Program-made: the position numbers and the translations under genes
NCBI RefSeq assembly: GCF_002091755.1
Contig: NZ_BDAI01000001.1
Coordinates: 682,001-746,000 of the forward strand
Source: Pseudomonas nitroreducens NBRC 12694
Lineage (GTDB): Bacteria > Pseudomonadota > Gammaproteobacteria > Pseudomonadales > Pseudomonadaceae
Direction of reading: 5' to 3'
Length of the DNA: 64,000 nt
Notes under the pieces: model-generated
The model's database searches: none
Seen by the model: only the letters and a program-made list of their open reading frames with translations
Told to the model about the DNA's origin: nothing
In this document: one piece after another, positions 36,874 through 45,304 of the stretch
Layout: each line of letters opens with the position of its first letter
Position numbering within the stretch: position 1 is the first letter of the stretch

Positions 36874-38889
36874 TCAGCCCATCGACACGATGCGGTCGCG
36901 CAACTTGCCGATCTCGTCACGCACGCCAGCGGCGGCCTCGAACTCCAGGTCGCGGGCCAACTGGTACATGCGCTCTTCCAGCTGCTTGATGCGTTTGCCG
37001 ATCTCTTCCGGCGTACGCGGCTCGTTGTCGTAGCGGCCGCTCTCCTCCGCGACTTTCGCCAGGCTGCGGCGCTTGCCCTTGGCGCCCGGCACCACGGCAC
37101 CTTCGAGGATGTCCTTGATATCCTTGGTGACGCCCTTGGGCACGATGCCGTGCGCTTCGTTGAAGGCCACCTGCTTGGTGCGGCGGCGCTCGGTCTCGTT
37201 GATCGCCCGCTGCATCGAGCCGGTGATGTTGTCGGCGTAGAGGATCGCCTTGCCGTGCAGGTTCCGCGCGGCGCGGCCGATGGTCTGGATCAGCGAGCGC
37301 TCGGAACGCAGGAAGCCCTCCTTGTCCGCATCGAGGATGGCCACCAACGCCACTTCCGGCATGTCCAGCCCCTCACGCAGCAGGTTGATGCCCACCAGTA
37401 CGTCGAACTTGCCCAGGCGCAGGTCGCGGATGATTTCCACCCGCTCCACGGTGTCGATGTCCGAGTGCAGGTAGCGCACGCGCACGTCGTGGTCGCCCAG
37501 GTAGTCGGTCAGATCCTCGGCCATGCGCTTGGTCAGGGTGGTGACCAGTACGCGCTGATCCAGTGCCACACGCTTGCCGATCTCAGAGAGCAGGTCGTCC
37601 ACCTGGGTGGTCGCCGGGCGGATTTCCACCTCCGGATCGACCAGGCCGGTGGGGCGCACCACCTGCTCGATCACACGACCAGCGTGTTGCTCTTCATACG
37701 GGCCGGGCGTCGCCGAAACGAAGATGGTCTGCGGGCTGATCGCCTCCCACTCCTCGAAGCGCAGCGGCCGGTTGTCCAGCGCCGATGGCAGGCGGAAGCC
37801 GTATTCCACCAGGGTTTCCTTGCGCGAGCGGTCGCCCTTGTACATGGCGCCGACCTGGGGAACGCTGACGTGGGACTCGTCGATCACCAGCAGGGCGTTA
37901 TCAGGCAGATAGTCATAAAGAGTCGGAGGCGGCTCGCCAGGACCACGCCCGGAGAGGTAGCGCGAGTAGTTCTCGATACCGTTGCAGTAGCCCAGTTCGA
38001 GGATCATCTCCAGGTCAAAGCGCGTGCGCTGCTCCAGTCGCTGGGCTTCCACCAGCTTGTTGTTGGTGCGCAGGTAGTCCAGGCGCACCTTCAGCTCGGC
38101 CTTGATCTGCTCCACCGCCTCCAGCAGCGTCTCCCGCGGGGTCACGTAGTGGCTCTTGGGGTAGAAGGTGAAGCGCGGCAGCTTGGTGAGCACTTCGCCG
38201 GTCAATGGGTCGAAGGCGGCGATGTTCTCCACTTCGTCGTCGAACAGCTCGACGCGGATGGCCTCCAGGTCCGACTCCGCCGGGAAGATATCGATCACGT
38301 CGCCGCGCACGCGGAAGGTCGCGCGGGCGAAATCCATGTCGTTGCGGGTGTACTGCAGGCTGGTCAGGCGGCGCAACAGCTCGCGCTGATCCATCTTGTC
38401 GCCGCGATCCAGGTGCAGGACCATCTTCAGGTAGGACGCCGGGTCGCCCAGGCCATAGATCGACGACACGGTGCAGACGATGATCGCGTCCTCGCGCTCC
38501 AGCAGCGCCTTGGTCGCCGACAGCCGCATCTGCTCGATGTGGTCGTTGATCGAGGAATCCTTCTCGATGTAGGTGTCCGAGGACGGCACATAGGCCTCGG
38601 GCTGGTAATAGTCGTAGTAGGAGACGAAGTACTCCACCGCGTTGTTCGGGAAGAAGGTCTTGAACTCGCCGTACAACTGCGCGGCCAGGGTCTTGTTCGG
38701 CGCCAGCACCATGGTCGGGCGCTGTACCTGGGAAATGACGTTGGCGATGCTGAAGGTCTTGCCGGAGCCGGTCACCCCCAACAGCGTCTGGTGCGACAGG
38801 CCCGCTTCCAGCCCCTCAACCATCTGTCGGATGGCTTCTGGCTGATCGCCAGCGGGCTTGAAGCGCGAATCCAGCTGGAATAACGACAT
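36874..38889 (-). CDS. uvrB: UvrABC excinuclease subunit B
   Basis: UvrB verifies DNA damage delivered by UvrA and recruits UvrC. The 671-aa protein has Walker A GVTGSGKTF near residue 40, the damage-probing hairpin region YYDYYQPEAYVPSSDTYIEK near 92-111, helicase motifs such as DESHVSVPQ and TIGRAARN, and the C-terminal UVR coiled coil (LEERMYQLARDLEFEAAA). No LexA box of the CTGT-N8-ACAG type was seen upstream. Instead there is an 8-bp inverted repeat in the leader. Confidence 0.97.
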   Translation of the reverse strand: MSLFQLDSRFKPAGDQPEAIRQMVEGLEAGLSHQTLLGVTGSGKTFSIANVISQVQRPTMVLAPNKTLAAQLYGEFKTFFPNNAVEYFVSYYDYYQPEAYVPSSDTYIEKDSSINDHIEQMRLSATKALLEREDAIIVCTVSSIYGLGDPASYLKMVLHLDRGDKMDQRELLRRLTSLQYTRNDMDFARATFRVRGDVIDIFPAESDLEAIRVELFDDEVENIAAFDPLTGEVLTKLPRFTFYPKSHYVTPRETLLEAVEQIKAELKVRLDYLRTNNKLVEAQRLEQRTRFDLEMILELGYCNGIENYSRYLSGRGPGEPPPTLYDYLPDNALLVIDESHVSVPQVGAMYKGDRSRKETLVEYGFRLPSALDNRPLRFEEWEAISPQTIFVSATPGPYEEQHAGRVIEQVVRPTGLVDPEVEIRPATTQVDDLLSEIGKRVALDQRVLVTTLTKRMAEDLTDYLGDHDVRVRYLHSDIDTVERVEIIRDLRLGKFDVLVGINLLREGLDMPEVALVAILDADKEGFLRSERSLIQTIGRAARNLHGKAILYADNITGSMQRAINETERRRTKQVAFNEAHGIVPKGVTKDIKDILEGAVVPGAKGKRRSLAKVAEESGRYDNEPRTPEEIGKRIKQLEERMYQLARDLEFEAAAGVRDEIGKLRDRIVSMG

Positions 38890-38909
38890 GGGAACCTCGC
38901 TTTGACGTG

Positions 38910-38934
38910 TGACGCTTCGGTCGCCAAAGCGTCA
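38910..38934 (-). promoter_or_regulatory. Hairpin in the uvrB leader
   Basis: TGACGCTT (38910-38917) and AAGCGTCA (38927-38934) form a perfect 8-bp inverted repeat around 9 nt, 21 bp before the uvrB ATG. It could be an operator or an RNA structure near the ribosome site. Confidence 0.45.
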
Positions 38935-38984
38935 TACCAGTCGAAAAGCATGCGCGACAACTCGCCGCCTGCCATAGAGGCCTA

Positions 38985-38990
38985 TATAAT
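38985..38990 (+). promoter_or_regulatory. -10 element of the aminotransferase promoter
   Basis: A perfect TATAAT lies 84 bp before the ATG. The -35 at 17-bp spacing (TCGCCG) is poor, so another factor or an UP sequence may help. Confidence 0.5.
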
Positions 38991-39073
38991 ACCGGCCCGT
39001 CGACGCAACCCCCAGCGCCGTGAGCGGGTGGGTTGCAATTGCACTTCACTCCCGCCTTAGAGCTGCTGCCAAA

Positions 39074-40270
39074 ATGAGTCTGTTCTCCGCTGTCGAAATG
39101 GCCCCCCGCGACCCGATCCTGGGCCTGAACGAAGCTTTCAACGCCGATACCCGTCCGGGCAAGATCAACCTGGGCGTGGGCGTGTATTACAACGAGGAAG
39201 GTCGCCTCCCGTTGCTGCGCGCCGTCCAGGCCGCGGAGAAGGCCCGCATCGAAGCCCACGCTCCGCGCGGCTACCTGCCGATCGAAGGCATCGCCGCCTA
39301 CGATTCGGGCGTGCAGAAGCTGCTGTTCGGCACTGATTCCGAGCTGCTGGCCGAAGGCCGCGTGGTCACCACCCAGGCCGTCGGCGGCACCGGCGCGCTG
39401 AAAACCGGCGCCGACTTCCTCAAGCGCCTGCTGCCCAACGCCACCGTCGCCATCAGCGACCCGAGCTGGGAAAACCACCGCGCCCTCTTCGAAGCCGCCG
39501 GCTTCCCGGTGCAGAACTACCGTTACTACGACGCCGCCACCCACGGCGTGAACCGTGCCGGCCTGCTGGAAGACCTCAACGCCCTGCCCTCGCAATCCAT
39601 TGTCGTTCTGCACGCCTGCTGCCACAACCCGACCGGCGTCGACCTGACCCTGGACGACTGGAAGCAGGTGCTGGACGTGCTCAAGGCCAAGGGCCACGTG
39701 CCGTTCCTCGACATCGCCTACCAGGGCTTCGGTGACGGCATCGACGAAGACGCCGCCGCTGTGCGCCTGTTCGCCCAGTCGGGCCTGAACTTCTTCGTCT
39801 CCAGTTCCTTCTCCAAGTCGTTCTCGCTGTACGGTGAGCGCGTTGGTGCCCTGTCGGTCGTGACCGATAGTCGTGAGGAATCCGCCCGCGTCCTGTCCCA
39901 GGTCAAGCGCGTGATCCGCACCAACTACTCCAACCCGCCGACCCACGGCGCCAGCGTCGTCGCTTCCGTCCTGAACAGCCCGGAGCTGCGTACGGTATGG
40001 GAAGAAGAACTGGGCGAGATGCGCACCCGCATTCGTGCCATGCGCGAAGCCATGGTCGCCCAACTGGCAGCCCAGGGCGCCAAGCGCGACTTCGGCTTCG
40101 TTGCCCAGCAGCGCGGCATGTTCTCCTACTCCGGTCTGACCGCCGAGCAGGTTGAACGCCTGAAGAACGAATTCGGCATCTACGCCGTCGGCACCGGCCG
40201 CATCTGCGTGGCCGCGCTGAACAACGGCAACCTGGACACCGTCACCCGCGCCATCGTCCAGGTGCTGTAA
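39074..40270 (+). CDS. Aromatic/aspartate aminotransferase
   Basis: The 398-aa class I PLP aminotransferase of the AspC/TyrB type begins MSLFSAVEMAPRDPILGLNEAF and shows LHACCHNPTGVDLT near residue 185. The PLP lysine is in SSSFSKSFSLYGERVG near 248, and the substrate arginine is near the end (GTGRICVAALN). It exchanges amino groups between aspartate, tyrosine or phenylalanine and 2-oxoglutarate. AspC or TyrB specificity cannot be settled here, so no symbol is given. The ATG at 39074 gives the family length. Confidence 0.93.
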   Translation: MSLFSAVEMAPRDPILGLNEAFNADTRPGKINLGVGVYYNEEGRLPLLRAVQAAEKARIEAHAPRGYLPIEGIAAYDSGVQKLLFGTDSELLAEGRVVTTQAVGGTGALKTGADFLKRLLPNATVAISDPSWENHRALFEAAGFPVQNYRYYDAATHGVNRAGLLEDLNALPSQSIVVLHACCHNPTGVDLTLDDWKQVLDVLKAKGHVPFLDIAYQGFGDGIDEDAAAVRLFAQSGLNFFVSSSFSKSFSLYGERVGALSVVTDSREESARVLSQVKRVIRTNYSNPPTHGASVVASVLNSPELRTVWEEELGEMRTRIRAMREAMVAQLAAQGAKRDFGFVAQQRGMFSYSGLTAEQVERLKNEFGIYAVGTGRICVAALNNGNLDTVTRAIVQVL

Positions 40271-40276
40271 AAAATT

Positions 40277-40312
40277 AAGGGGAAGTCATCGCCTGATTGT
40301 TGACTTCCCCTT
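40277..40312 (+). terminator. Terminator after the aminotransferase gene
   Basis: AAGGGGAAGTCA (40277-40288) pairs with TGACTTCCCCTT (40301-40312), a perfect 12-bp stem, followed by CTTAATC. It sits between the stop codon and tRNA-Asn. Confidence 0.75.
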
Positions 40313-40339
40313 CTTAATCAGTAAGATACGCACCGTTGT

Positions 40340-40415
40340 TCCGCGATAGCTCAGTCGGTAGAGCAAATGACTGTTAATCATTGGGTCCCTGGTTCGAGTC
40401 CAGGTCGCGGAGCCA
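40340..40415 (+). tRNA. tRNA-Asn (anticodon GTT)
   Basis: The 76-nt tRNA has encoded CCA, acceptor TCCGCGA/TCGCGGA, anticodon loop CTGTTAA and T-loop GGTTCGAGTCC. Its last 21 nt before CCA recur at 40534-40554, which suggests use as an integration site. Confidence 0.98.
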
Positions 40416-40451
40416 AATTCTAAGCCCTCGGCACATGCCGGGGGCTTTTTT
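40394..40451 (+). repeat. Direct repeat, left copy: tRNA-Asn 3' end plus terminator
   Basis: It covers TCGAGTCCAGGTCGCGGAGCC and the following terminator (AGCCCTCGGCACATGCC..., 40423-40446, then T6). It is matched, with a few changes, by 40534-40592. The spacing of 140 bp is far shorter than any element. This copy keeps the working terminator stem. Confidence 0.8.
40423..40451 (+). terminator. Terminator of tRNA-Asn
   Basis: AGCCC-TCGGC and GCCGG-GGGCT form the stem with loop ACAT, followed by TTTTTTA. Confidence 0.85.
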
Positions 40452-40533
40452 ATTGGGCCTCCGGACTCCTCGGGACTACGTCCCAGGCAATTCCCCCTTC
40501 GAGGCCGCGCTGAAGCGCGTTCGGCTGACGCCG

Positions 40534-40592
40534 TCGAGTCCAGGTCGCGGAGCCCAAATTCGCAGCCCTCGGCACATGTCGTGGCTTTTTCT
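40534..40592 (+). repeat. Direct repeat, right copy: partial tRNA-Asn 3' end
   Basis: It holds 21 bases identical to the tRNA 3' part, then one extra C and a degraded copy of the terminator (stem mispaired at ACATGTCGTGGC). It cannot fold into a tRNA. The pattern fits an att-site remnant. The 82 bp between the two copies hold no gene. Confidence 0.75.
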
Positions 40593-40661
40593 TTGGACTC
40601 GAAAAAGTCTTCAATGAAAAAGCCGGTCGACGACCGGCCTTTTCATTCCAACTGGCAAAGC

Positions 40662-41009
40662 TCAGAGCGAAATCTTGTCGCGATTCTTGTCCAGCGTACC
40701 CTTGCCGATGCCCTTTACTTCCAGCAATTGATCGACCGTGGTGAACGGCCCGTTGGTTGTGCGGTAGTCAACGATAGCCTGTGCTTTCACCTTGCCGATG
40801 CCTTTCAGGGAATGCTGCAACTCTTCAGCCGATGCAGTGTTGATATTCACGGCCGCCATCTGGGCAATAGGCGCCTTCTCGGCCGAAACTGTGGTTTCGG
40901 CTGAGGGTTTTACGGCCGGAGCCCCATTGGTGGCTGCCAGAGCGGCTCCACCGAACGAGAGGCCCGCCAACAGAATCAGACTTGTAACGGAAAGCAGACT
41001 CTTCTTCAT
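40662..41009 (-). CDS. ComEA-like helix-hairpin-helix protein
   Basis: This 115-aa exported protein has a signal peptide (MKKSLLSVTSLILLAGLSFGGAALA, cleavage near residue 25), a short linker, and two helix-hairpin-helix motifs (VNINTASAEELQ..LKGIGKVKAQAIVDYR and LLEVKGIGKGTLDKNR). ComEA-type proteins bind DNA in the periplasm during uptake. From memory, its position next to wbpM is conserved in P. aeruginosa (PA3140). Confidence 0.9.
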   Translation of the reverse strand: MKKSLLSVTSLILLAGLSFGGAALAATNGAPAVKPSAETTVSAEKAPIAQMAAVNINTASAEELQHSLKGIGKVKAQAIVDYRTTNGPFTTVDQLLEVKGIGKGTLDKNRDKISL

Positions 41010-41106
41010 GGATCGTTCCTTGATGCAACAGGTTTCGAGGCAGGCGCGATTGCGCTGCCTGGAAAACATATCGCCAGGAACACCGGTGAAAACGCCGGTT
41101 TAGAGA

Positions 41107-41134
41107 GTCGGCGGCAGATTCCGGCGCCGCCGAC
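41107..41134 (-). terminator. Inverted repeat after wbpM
   Basis: GTCGGCGGC (41107-41115) pairs with GCCGCCGAC (41126-41134) around 10 nt, about 70 bp past the wbpM stop. No long T-run follows on the minus strand. Confidence 0.5.
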
Positions 41135-41205
41135 AGTTCACCAAGAAAGGACTGACATGACTCGCAGACGCAGCAGCGGCGCTGTCTGCTAGGTAGCCCA
41201 CCGAC

Positions 41206-43194
41206 TCAGGGCTCCATTCGCCGCTGCTGATGGATCAGGTCGACGATCTCACCCTCGGGGCAATAGCCGCTGACGGTTTCCCGCAGTAGTTGCCGCACAC
41301 GTGCGTAATTGCCCTGCTCTACCGCCTTGAGCAGATCAGCCAGGACGAGCTTGAAGCCCTCCCAGTGCATCAGCTCCTCGTTGGCCTTCATGATCATGGG
41401 ATGCTCGGTGGCGCTGACGTTGTCGCCGATCAGCAACTCCTCGTAGAGCTTTTCGCCAGGCCGCAGGCCGCTGAACTCGATGGAAATGTCACCCTGGGGA
41501 TTGCGCTCGGAGCGGACGCTCAGGCCGGACAGGTGGATCATCCGCTCGGCCAGCTCGAGAATCTTCACTGGCTGCCCCATGTCCAGCACGAAAACGTCGC
41601 CGCCGCGCCCCATGGAGCCCGCCTGGATCACCAACTGGGCCGCTTCCGGGATGGTCATGAAGTAGCGGGTGATGCCCGGATGGGTCACGGTAACCGGACC
41701 ACCGCGCTTGATCTGCTCGCGGAACAGCGGAATGACCGAACCGGAGGAGCCCAGCACATTGCCGAAGCGAACCATGGTGAACCGGGTCTTGTTAACCTGG
41801 TGCACGCCGGACTTGTCGCCGAACAGCACCGGCGCGGACTCCTGGCTCAATGCCTGCAGAATCATCTCCGCCAGGCGCTTGGTGCTGCCCATCACATTGG
41901 TCGGGCGCACTGCCTTGTCGGTGGAAATCAGCACGAAGTGCTCGACGCCGGCCTGCACCGCCACCTGGGCGGTATGCAAGGTGCCCATCACATTGTTCAG
42001 GACGCCTTCGGAGATATTGTGCTCGACGATGGGCACATGCTTGTAGGCCGCGGCGTGATAGACCGTCGCGACCTTCCAGGTGCGCATGACATCGAGCAGG
42101 CGCTCAGCACTGCGCACGGAGCCGAGGATCGGCACCAACTGCACCGCGAGGGACTCGCGCTTGACGCGGTTCTCCAGCTCCTGGTGCACCCGGTAGAGGT
42201 TGTATTCGCTGTGTTCGAACAGCACCAGCACGGTAGGCGACGAGCCCAGGATCTGTCGGCAAAGTTCGGAGCCGATGGAGCCGCCTGCGCCAGTGACCAT
42301 CACCACTTCGCCGCGGAGACAGTGTTCGAACAGCTCCTTGCGCGGCTCGACCGGGTCACGCCCGAGGAGGTCAGCGATGTCCACTTCCTGGATGTCGTCT
42401 ACCCGCACCCGGCCGTTCGCCAGCTCGATGAATCCCGGCACGCTTCGCACGTGGACCGGGTAGGGCTCGAGCAAGCCGAGAATTTCGCGGCGGCGGGCGC
42501 GCGTCGCAGAGGGAATCGCCAACAGCACTTCCTGCACGCCGGTTTCGTCGATCATCTGCTGGATATGCTTGGGCTTGTAGACGCGCAGGCCAGCAATGAT
42601 ACGGTTGGCTATCTCGTCATCGTCATCGATGAAAGCGACCGGACGCATCGCGCGACCGAGGCGCAAGGCGGCAACTAATTGGTTGCCGGCAGAGCCCGCG
42701 CCATAGACGGCAACCTTCGGCAAGCCGTCCTGTTGTTTGAGGAACGGGACCGCCTGCACGGTGCTGTACCAGTCCCCCATGAAATACTGGCGCATGGCCA
42801 GACGTAGTCCGCCGATCATCAGCAGGCTCAGCCACCAGTAGTTCAGGACCAGCGAACGCGGAACCGCCTCGATTACCGAGCGGTTCCAGTAAACCACCAG
42901 CGACAACAGCAGCGCCGAGATGGTCACCGCCTTCCAGATCGCGATCAGCGCGTCGTTGCCGAGGTAGCGCATGACCGCGCGGTACATGCCGAAACGGATG
43001 AACAGCGGAATCGCCACCGCCGGGGCAGCAAAGAACAACCAGCCGTGCACGCGGAACGGGTACTCCAGATCGTCCGTACCCAGTCGCACGATGAACGCCA
43101 GCCACAGCGCAAACCACACCAGGCAAATATCGGTGGTGACCTGCAGTAACCGTTTGTTTCGTCTCGGAAGCCTCAGCAGGCGTTCTCGAAGCAT
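41206..43194 (-). CDS. wbpM: UDP-GlcNAc 4,6-dehydratase WbpM (membrane-bound)
   Basis: WbpM makes UDP-4-keto-6-deoxy-GlcNAc, the precursor of QuiNAc and FucNAc in O-antigen. The 662-aa protein has four N-terminal membrane helices (about residues 15-160), a regulatory Rossmann domain (VAVYGAGSAGNQL), and the catalytic dehydratase domain with VMVTGAGGSIGSEL near 300. Its triad is the altered S-M-K form (LISTDKAVRPTNVMGSTK), as known for this family, in place of S-Y-K. It ends the minus-strand series wbpV-wbpL-wbpM. Confidence 0.95.
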   Translation of the reverse strand: MLRERLLRLPRRNKRLLQVTTDICLVWFALWLAFIVRLGTDDLEYPFRVHGWLFFAAPAVAIPLFIRFGMYRAVMRYLGNDALIAIWKAVTISALLLSLVVYWNRSVIEAVPRSLVLNYWWLSLLMIGGLRLAMRQYFMGDWYSTVQAVPFLKQQDGLPKVAVYGAGSAGNQLVAALRLGRAMRPVAFIDDDDEIANRIIAGLRVYKPKHIQQMIDETGVQEVLLAIPSATRARRREILGLLEPYPVHVRSVPGFIELANGRVRVDDIQEVDIADLLGRDPVEPRKELFEHCLRGEVVMVTGAGGSIGSELCRQILGSSPTVLVLFEHSEYNLYRVHQELENRVKRESLAVQLVPILGSVRSAERLLDVMRTWKVATVYHAAAYKHVPIVEHNISEGVLNNVMGTLHTAQVAVQAGVEHFVLISTDKAVRPTNVMGSTKRLAEMILQALSQESAPVLFGDKSGVHQVNKTRFTMVRFGNVLGSSGSVIPLFREQIKRGGPVTVTHPGITRYFMTIPEAAQLVIQAGSMGRGGDVFVLDMGQPVKILELAERMIHLSGLSVRSERNPQGDISIEFSGLRPGEKLYEELLIGDNVSATEHPMIMKANEELMHWEGFKLVLADLLKAVEQGNYARVRQLLRETVSGYCPEGEIVDLIHQQRRMEP

Positions 43195-43264
43195 CAGCGC
43201 TTGTCCTTATCCCGAGCAGAGGAAGTTTTCCACCCGCTACATTGACCACCCAATCCGGCGGAGT

Positions 43265-44290
43265 TCAGCTCACATCCTGTTCATCCGGACGACCTGCACC
43301 CAGATGAGCTACGACAAGCACCAATGGAGCATAGGCGACAATCAGCGCCAGCAAGCCTGAAACATGCCCCAGCGCGACCAGCAGCGCCAGCGGCAGGAGC
43401 CAGAACACGTTGATCGCAGTTACCGCCAGCGATACCCGCAGATGACTGCCGAAGCGTCGCGAAGCGCGTTGGTAGGCATGGCTGCGATGCGCTTCGTAGA
43501 CGCGTTCGCCGCGCATCAGCCGATGAATCAGGGTGAACGTCGCGTCGACGATGAAAACGCCCAGGAGAATCAACCAGCTCCAGATCAGCGGCGGGGCCAC
43601 CGAGGAGGCCTGCAGCGCCAGACCGCCGAGGATCAACCCGAGAAAACCACTGCCCGCATCGCCCATGAAAATTCGCGCGGGAGGGAAATTCCAGACCAGG
43701 AAGCCCGTCGCCGCCAGGCCCAGCAGCAACGGCAGCCAGACCTGCTCCACCGCCCCGAACGCCCAGCCGCAGAGGGCTCCACCCAAACAGACGCTGATGG
43801 CCTCCAGGCCGGCAATACCGTCGATGCCGTCCATGAAGTTATACAGGTTGAGTAGCCAAACCAGGAACACCACTCCCAGGAGGTCACCTGCCAGGCCCAG
43901 GTCCAGCGCGCCCCAGGGCAACGGCAACACGGGCACGCCACCCAGCCAGCAGAGCAGCCAGAGCGCCGCGACAAAATGCCCCAGAAGCCGCCAGCGTGCC
44001 GGAATATGGCGGTGATCGTCGAGGAAGCCAATGGCCGCAACCAGAGCGCCGGCCGGCAGCAGGGCCACCAGGCTGGCTCCGCCGACCATCCCGAGCACGG
44101 CCGCCAAGGGCAGGCTGCCGAGAAAACCCAGTACAATCGCAACACCACCACCGCGCGGCGTGGGAATCCGGTGCGAACTGCGGGCGTTCGGAATATCCAT
44201 GATGCTGCGCGCCAGCGCGTAGCGACGAACACCCGCCGTCATGGCCCAGGACGCAATGAACACTGCCAGAAGCAGCAATGCCGCACTCAT
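43265..44290 (-). CDS. wbpL: Undecaprenyl-phosphate sugar-phosphate transferase WbpL
   Basis: This 341-aa protein of the WecA/MraY type has about ten helices and the signature blocks GFLDDHRHIPARWRL, NLYNFMDGIDGIAG and FPPARIFMGDAGSGFLG. WbpL-like enzymes start O-antigen by placing QuiNAc- or FucNAc-phosphate on undecaprenyl phosphate. The chosen ATG overlaps the wbpV stop (ATGA), so the genes are coupled. Sequence upstream of it in the same frame is the wbpV gene read out of frame. Confidence 0.92.
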   Translation of the reverse strand: MSAALLLLAVFIASWAMTAGVRRYALARSIMDIPNARSSHRIPTPRGGGVAIVLGFLGSLPLAAVLGMVGGASLVALLPAGALVAAIGFLDDHRHIPARWRLLGHFVAALWLLCWLGGVPVLPLPWGALDLGLAGDLLGVVFLVWLLNLYNFMDGIDGIAGLEAISVCLGGALCGWAFGAVEQVWLPLLLGLAATGFLVWNFPPARIFMGDAGSGFLGLILGGLALQASSVAPPLIWSWLILLGVFIVDATFTLIHRLMRGERVYEAHRSHAYQRASRRFGSHLRVSLAVTAINVFWLLPLALLVALGHVSGLLALIVAYAPLVLVVAHLGAGRPDEQDVS

Positions 44291-45249
44291 CTTCTCTGCT
44301 CCTGACCGTATCCCTGCACTGTTTCCAGCAGGGCCTGTTCGACGCTCACGGGGGGAGCCCAACCCAGCCGGCTGCGGGTTGCGGAAATATCCACCTGCAG
44401 GCATCCCAGCAGGCGCTGGATCTGTTGGCCTCGCCCGGCCAGCAGCCCCAGCAGGCGCAACAACCCCGCCGGAACCGGCAGAAGTCGAGGCTGCAAGCCC
44501 ATGGCCCTGCTCAGGCCGCGACACAACTGGGCCGTGGACAGGTCTTCTCCATCACTGACCAGGAACACCTGCCCCGCCGCTGCGGGGTGGCGCGCGCACA
44601 GCACCAACAGGTCGACCAGATTATCCCGGGCCACCAGGCTACGGCGATTGTCGATGGAGCCGAAGGGCAGCGGCAGACGGCGCTGCAAGGCGCGCATCAG
44701 ACTGGCGAAGTTGGCCTTGACCCCGGGGCCATAGACCAGTGGCGGGCGCACCACCACGACCTCCAGTCCCGTCTGCCGGGCAATCTCGAACAAGGCTCGC
44801 TCGGCCTCGAGCTTGGATTGACCGTAAGGGTCCTGCGGCTGCGGCTCGGCATCGGCCGTGAACGGCCGACCAGGCGTGGTTTCCTCGCCATTGACCTTGA
44901 TCGAACTGACAAAGACAAAACGCCTCACGCCCGCCGCCGCAGCCTGCTGCGCCAGATGCCGGGTCGCCTCGACATTCACCGCGCGAAACTCGGCGAGTGG
45001 ATCGGCAGCCAGCTCGTCCATGACGTGAACCCGGGCAGCGCAATGAATCACGGCATCGATCCCTTGCAGGGCCGGCGTCCAGGATTGCGCCACGCTCAAC
45101 CCGTCGATGAGCGCCACCTCGACACCTTCCGGAAACTGCGCAACGGCGCCACGCTGGGCGACGCGAATCTGCACATCATCTTCCTGGCACAAGCGAGCCA
45201 GCACGCCTCGGCCGACAAAACCGCTCGCGCCCGTGAGTAGAACCTTCAA
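44287..45249 (-). CDS. wbpV: NAD-dependent epimerase/reductase, WbpV-like
   Basis: The 320-aa extended-SDR protein has LLTGASGFVGRGVLARL at the N-terminus and VFVSSIKVNGEET with the catalytic Ser/Tyr region (DPYGQSKLEAE, Y-x-x-x-K form). In P. aeruginosa WbpV reduces UDP-4-keto-6-deoxy-GlcNAc to UDP-QuiNAc, which fits the wbpL/wbpM neighbours. The start is a TTG (LKVLLTGASGF) with AGGTG upstream. The longer frame has an ATG further 5' that reaches into lapB. Assignment as reductase rather than 4-epimerase is by context. Confidence 0.85.
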   Translation of the reverse strand: MKVLLTGASGFVGRGVLARLCQEDDVQIRVAQRGAVAQFPEGVEVALIDGLSVAQSWTPALQGIDAVIHCAARVHVMDELAADPLAEFRAVNVEATRHLAQQAAAAGVRRFVFVSSIKVNGEETTPGRPFTADAEPQPQDPYGQSKLEAERALFEIARQTGLEVVVVRPPLVYGPGVKANFASLMRALQRRLPLPFGSIDNRRSLVARDNLVDLLVLCARHPAAAGQVFLVSDGEDLSTAQLCRGLSRAMGLQPRLLPVPAGLLRLLGLLAGRGQQIQRLLGCLQVDISATRSRLGWAPPVSVEQALLETVQGYGQEQRR

Positions 45250-45304
45250 TCCAGCACCTGCAGAACCTGACGCCAGCGGCGCCTTCCATGTTTGAGCGAA
45301 CGCG

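Noticed and set aside
37150..38883. A 577-codon plus-strand frame opposite uvrB
   Set aside because: It lies entirely inside uvrB in antisense and has no domain or ribosome site.
40455..40533. Gene fragment between the two tRNA-Asn repeats
   Set aside because: No frame resembles an integrase or other protein; too short to judge.
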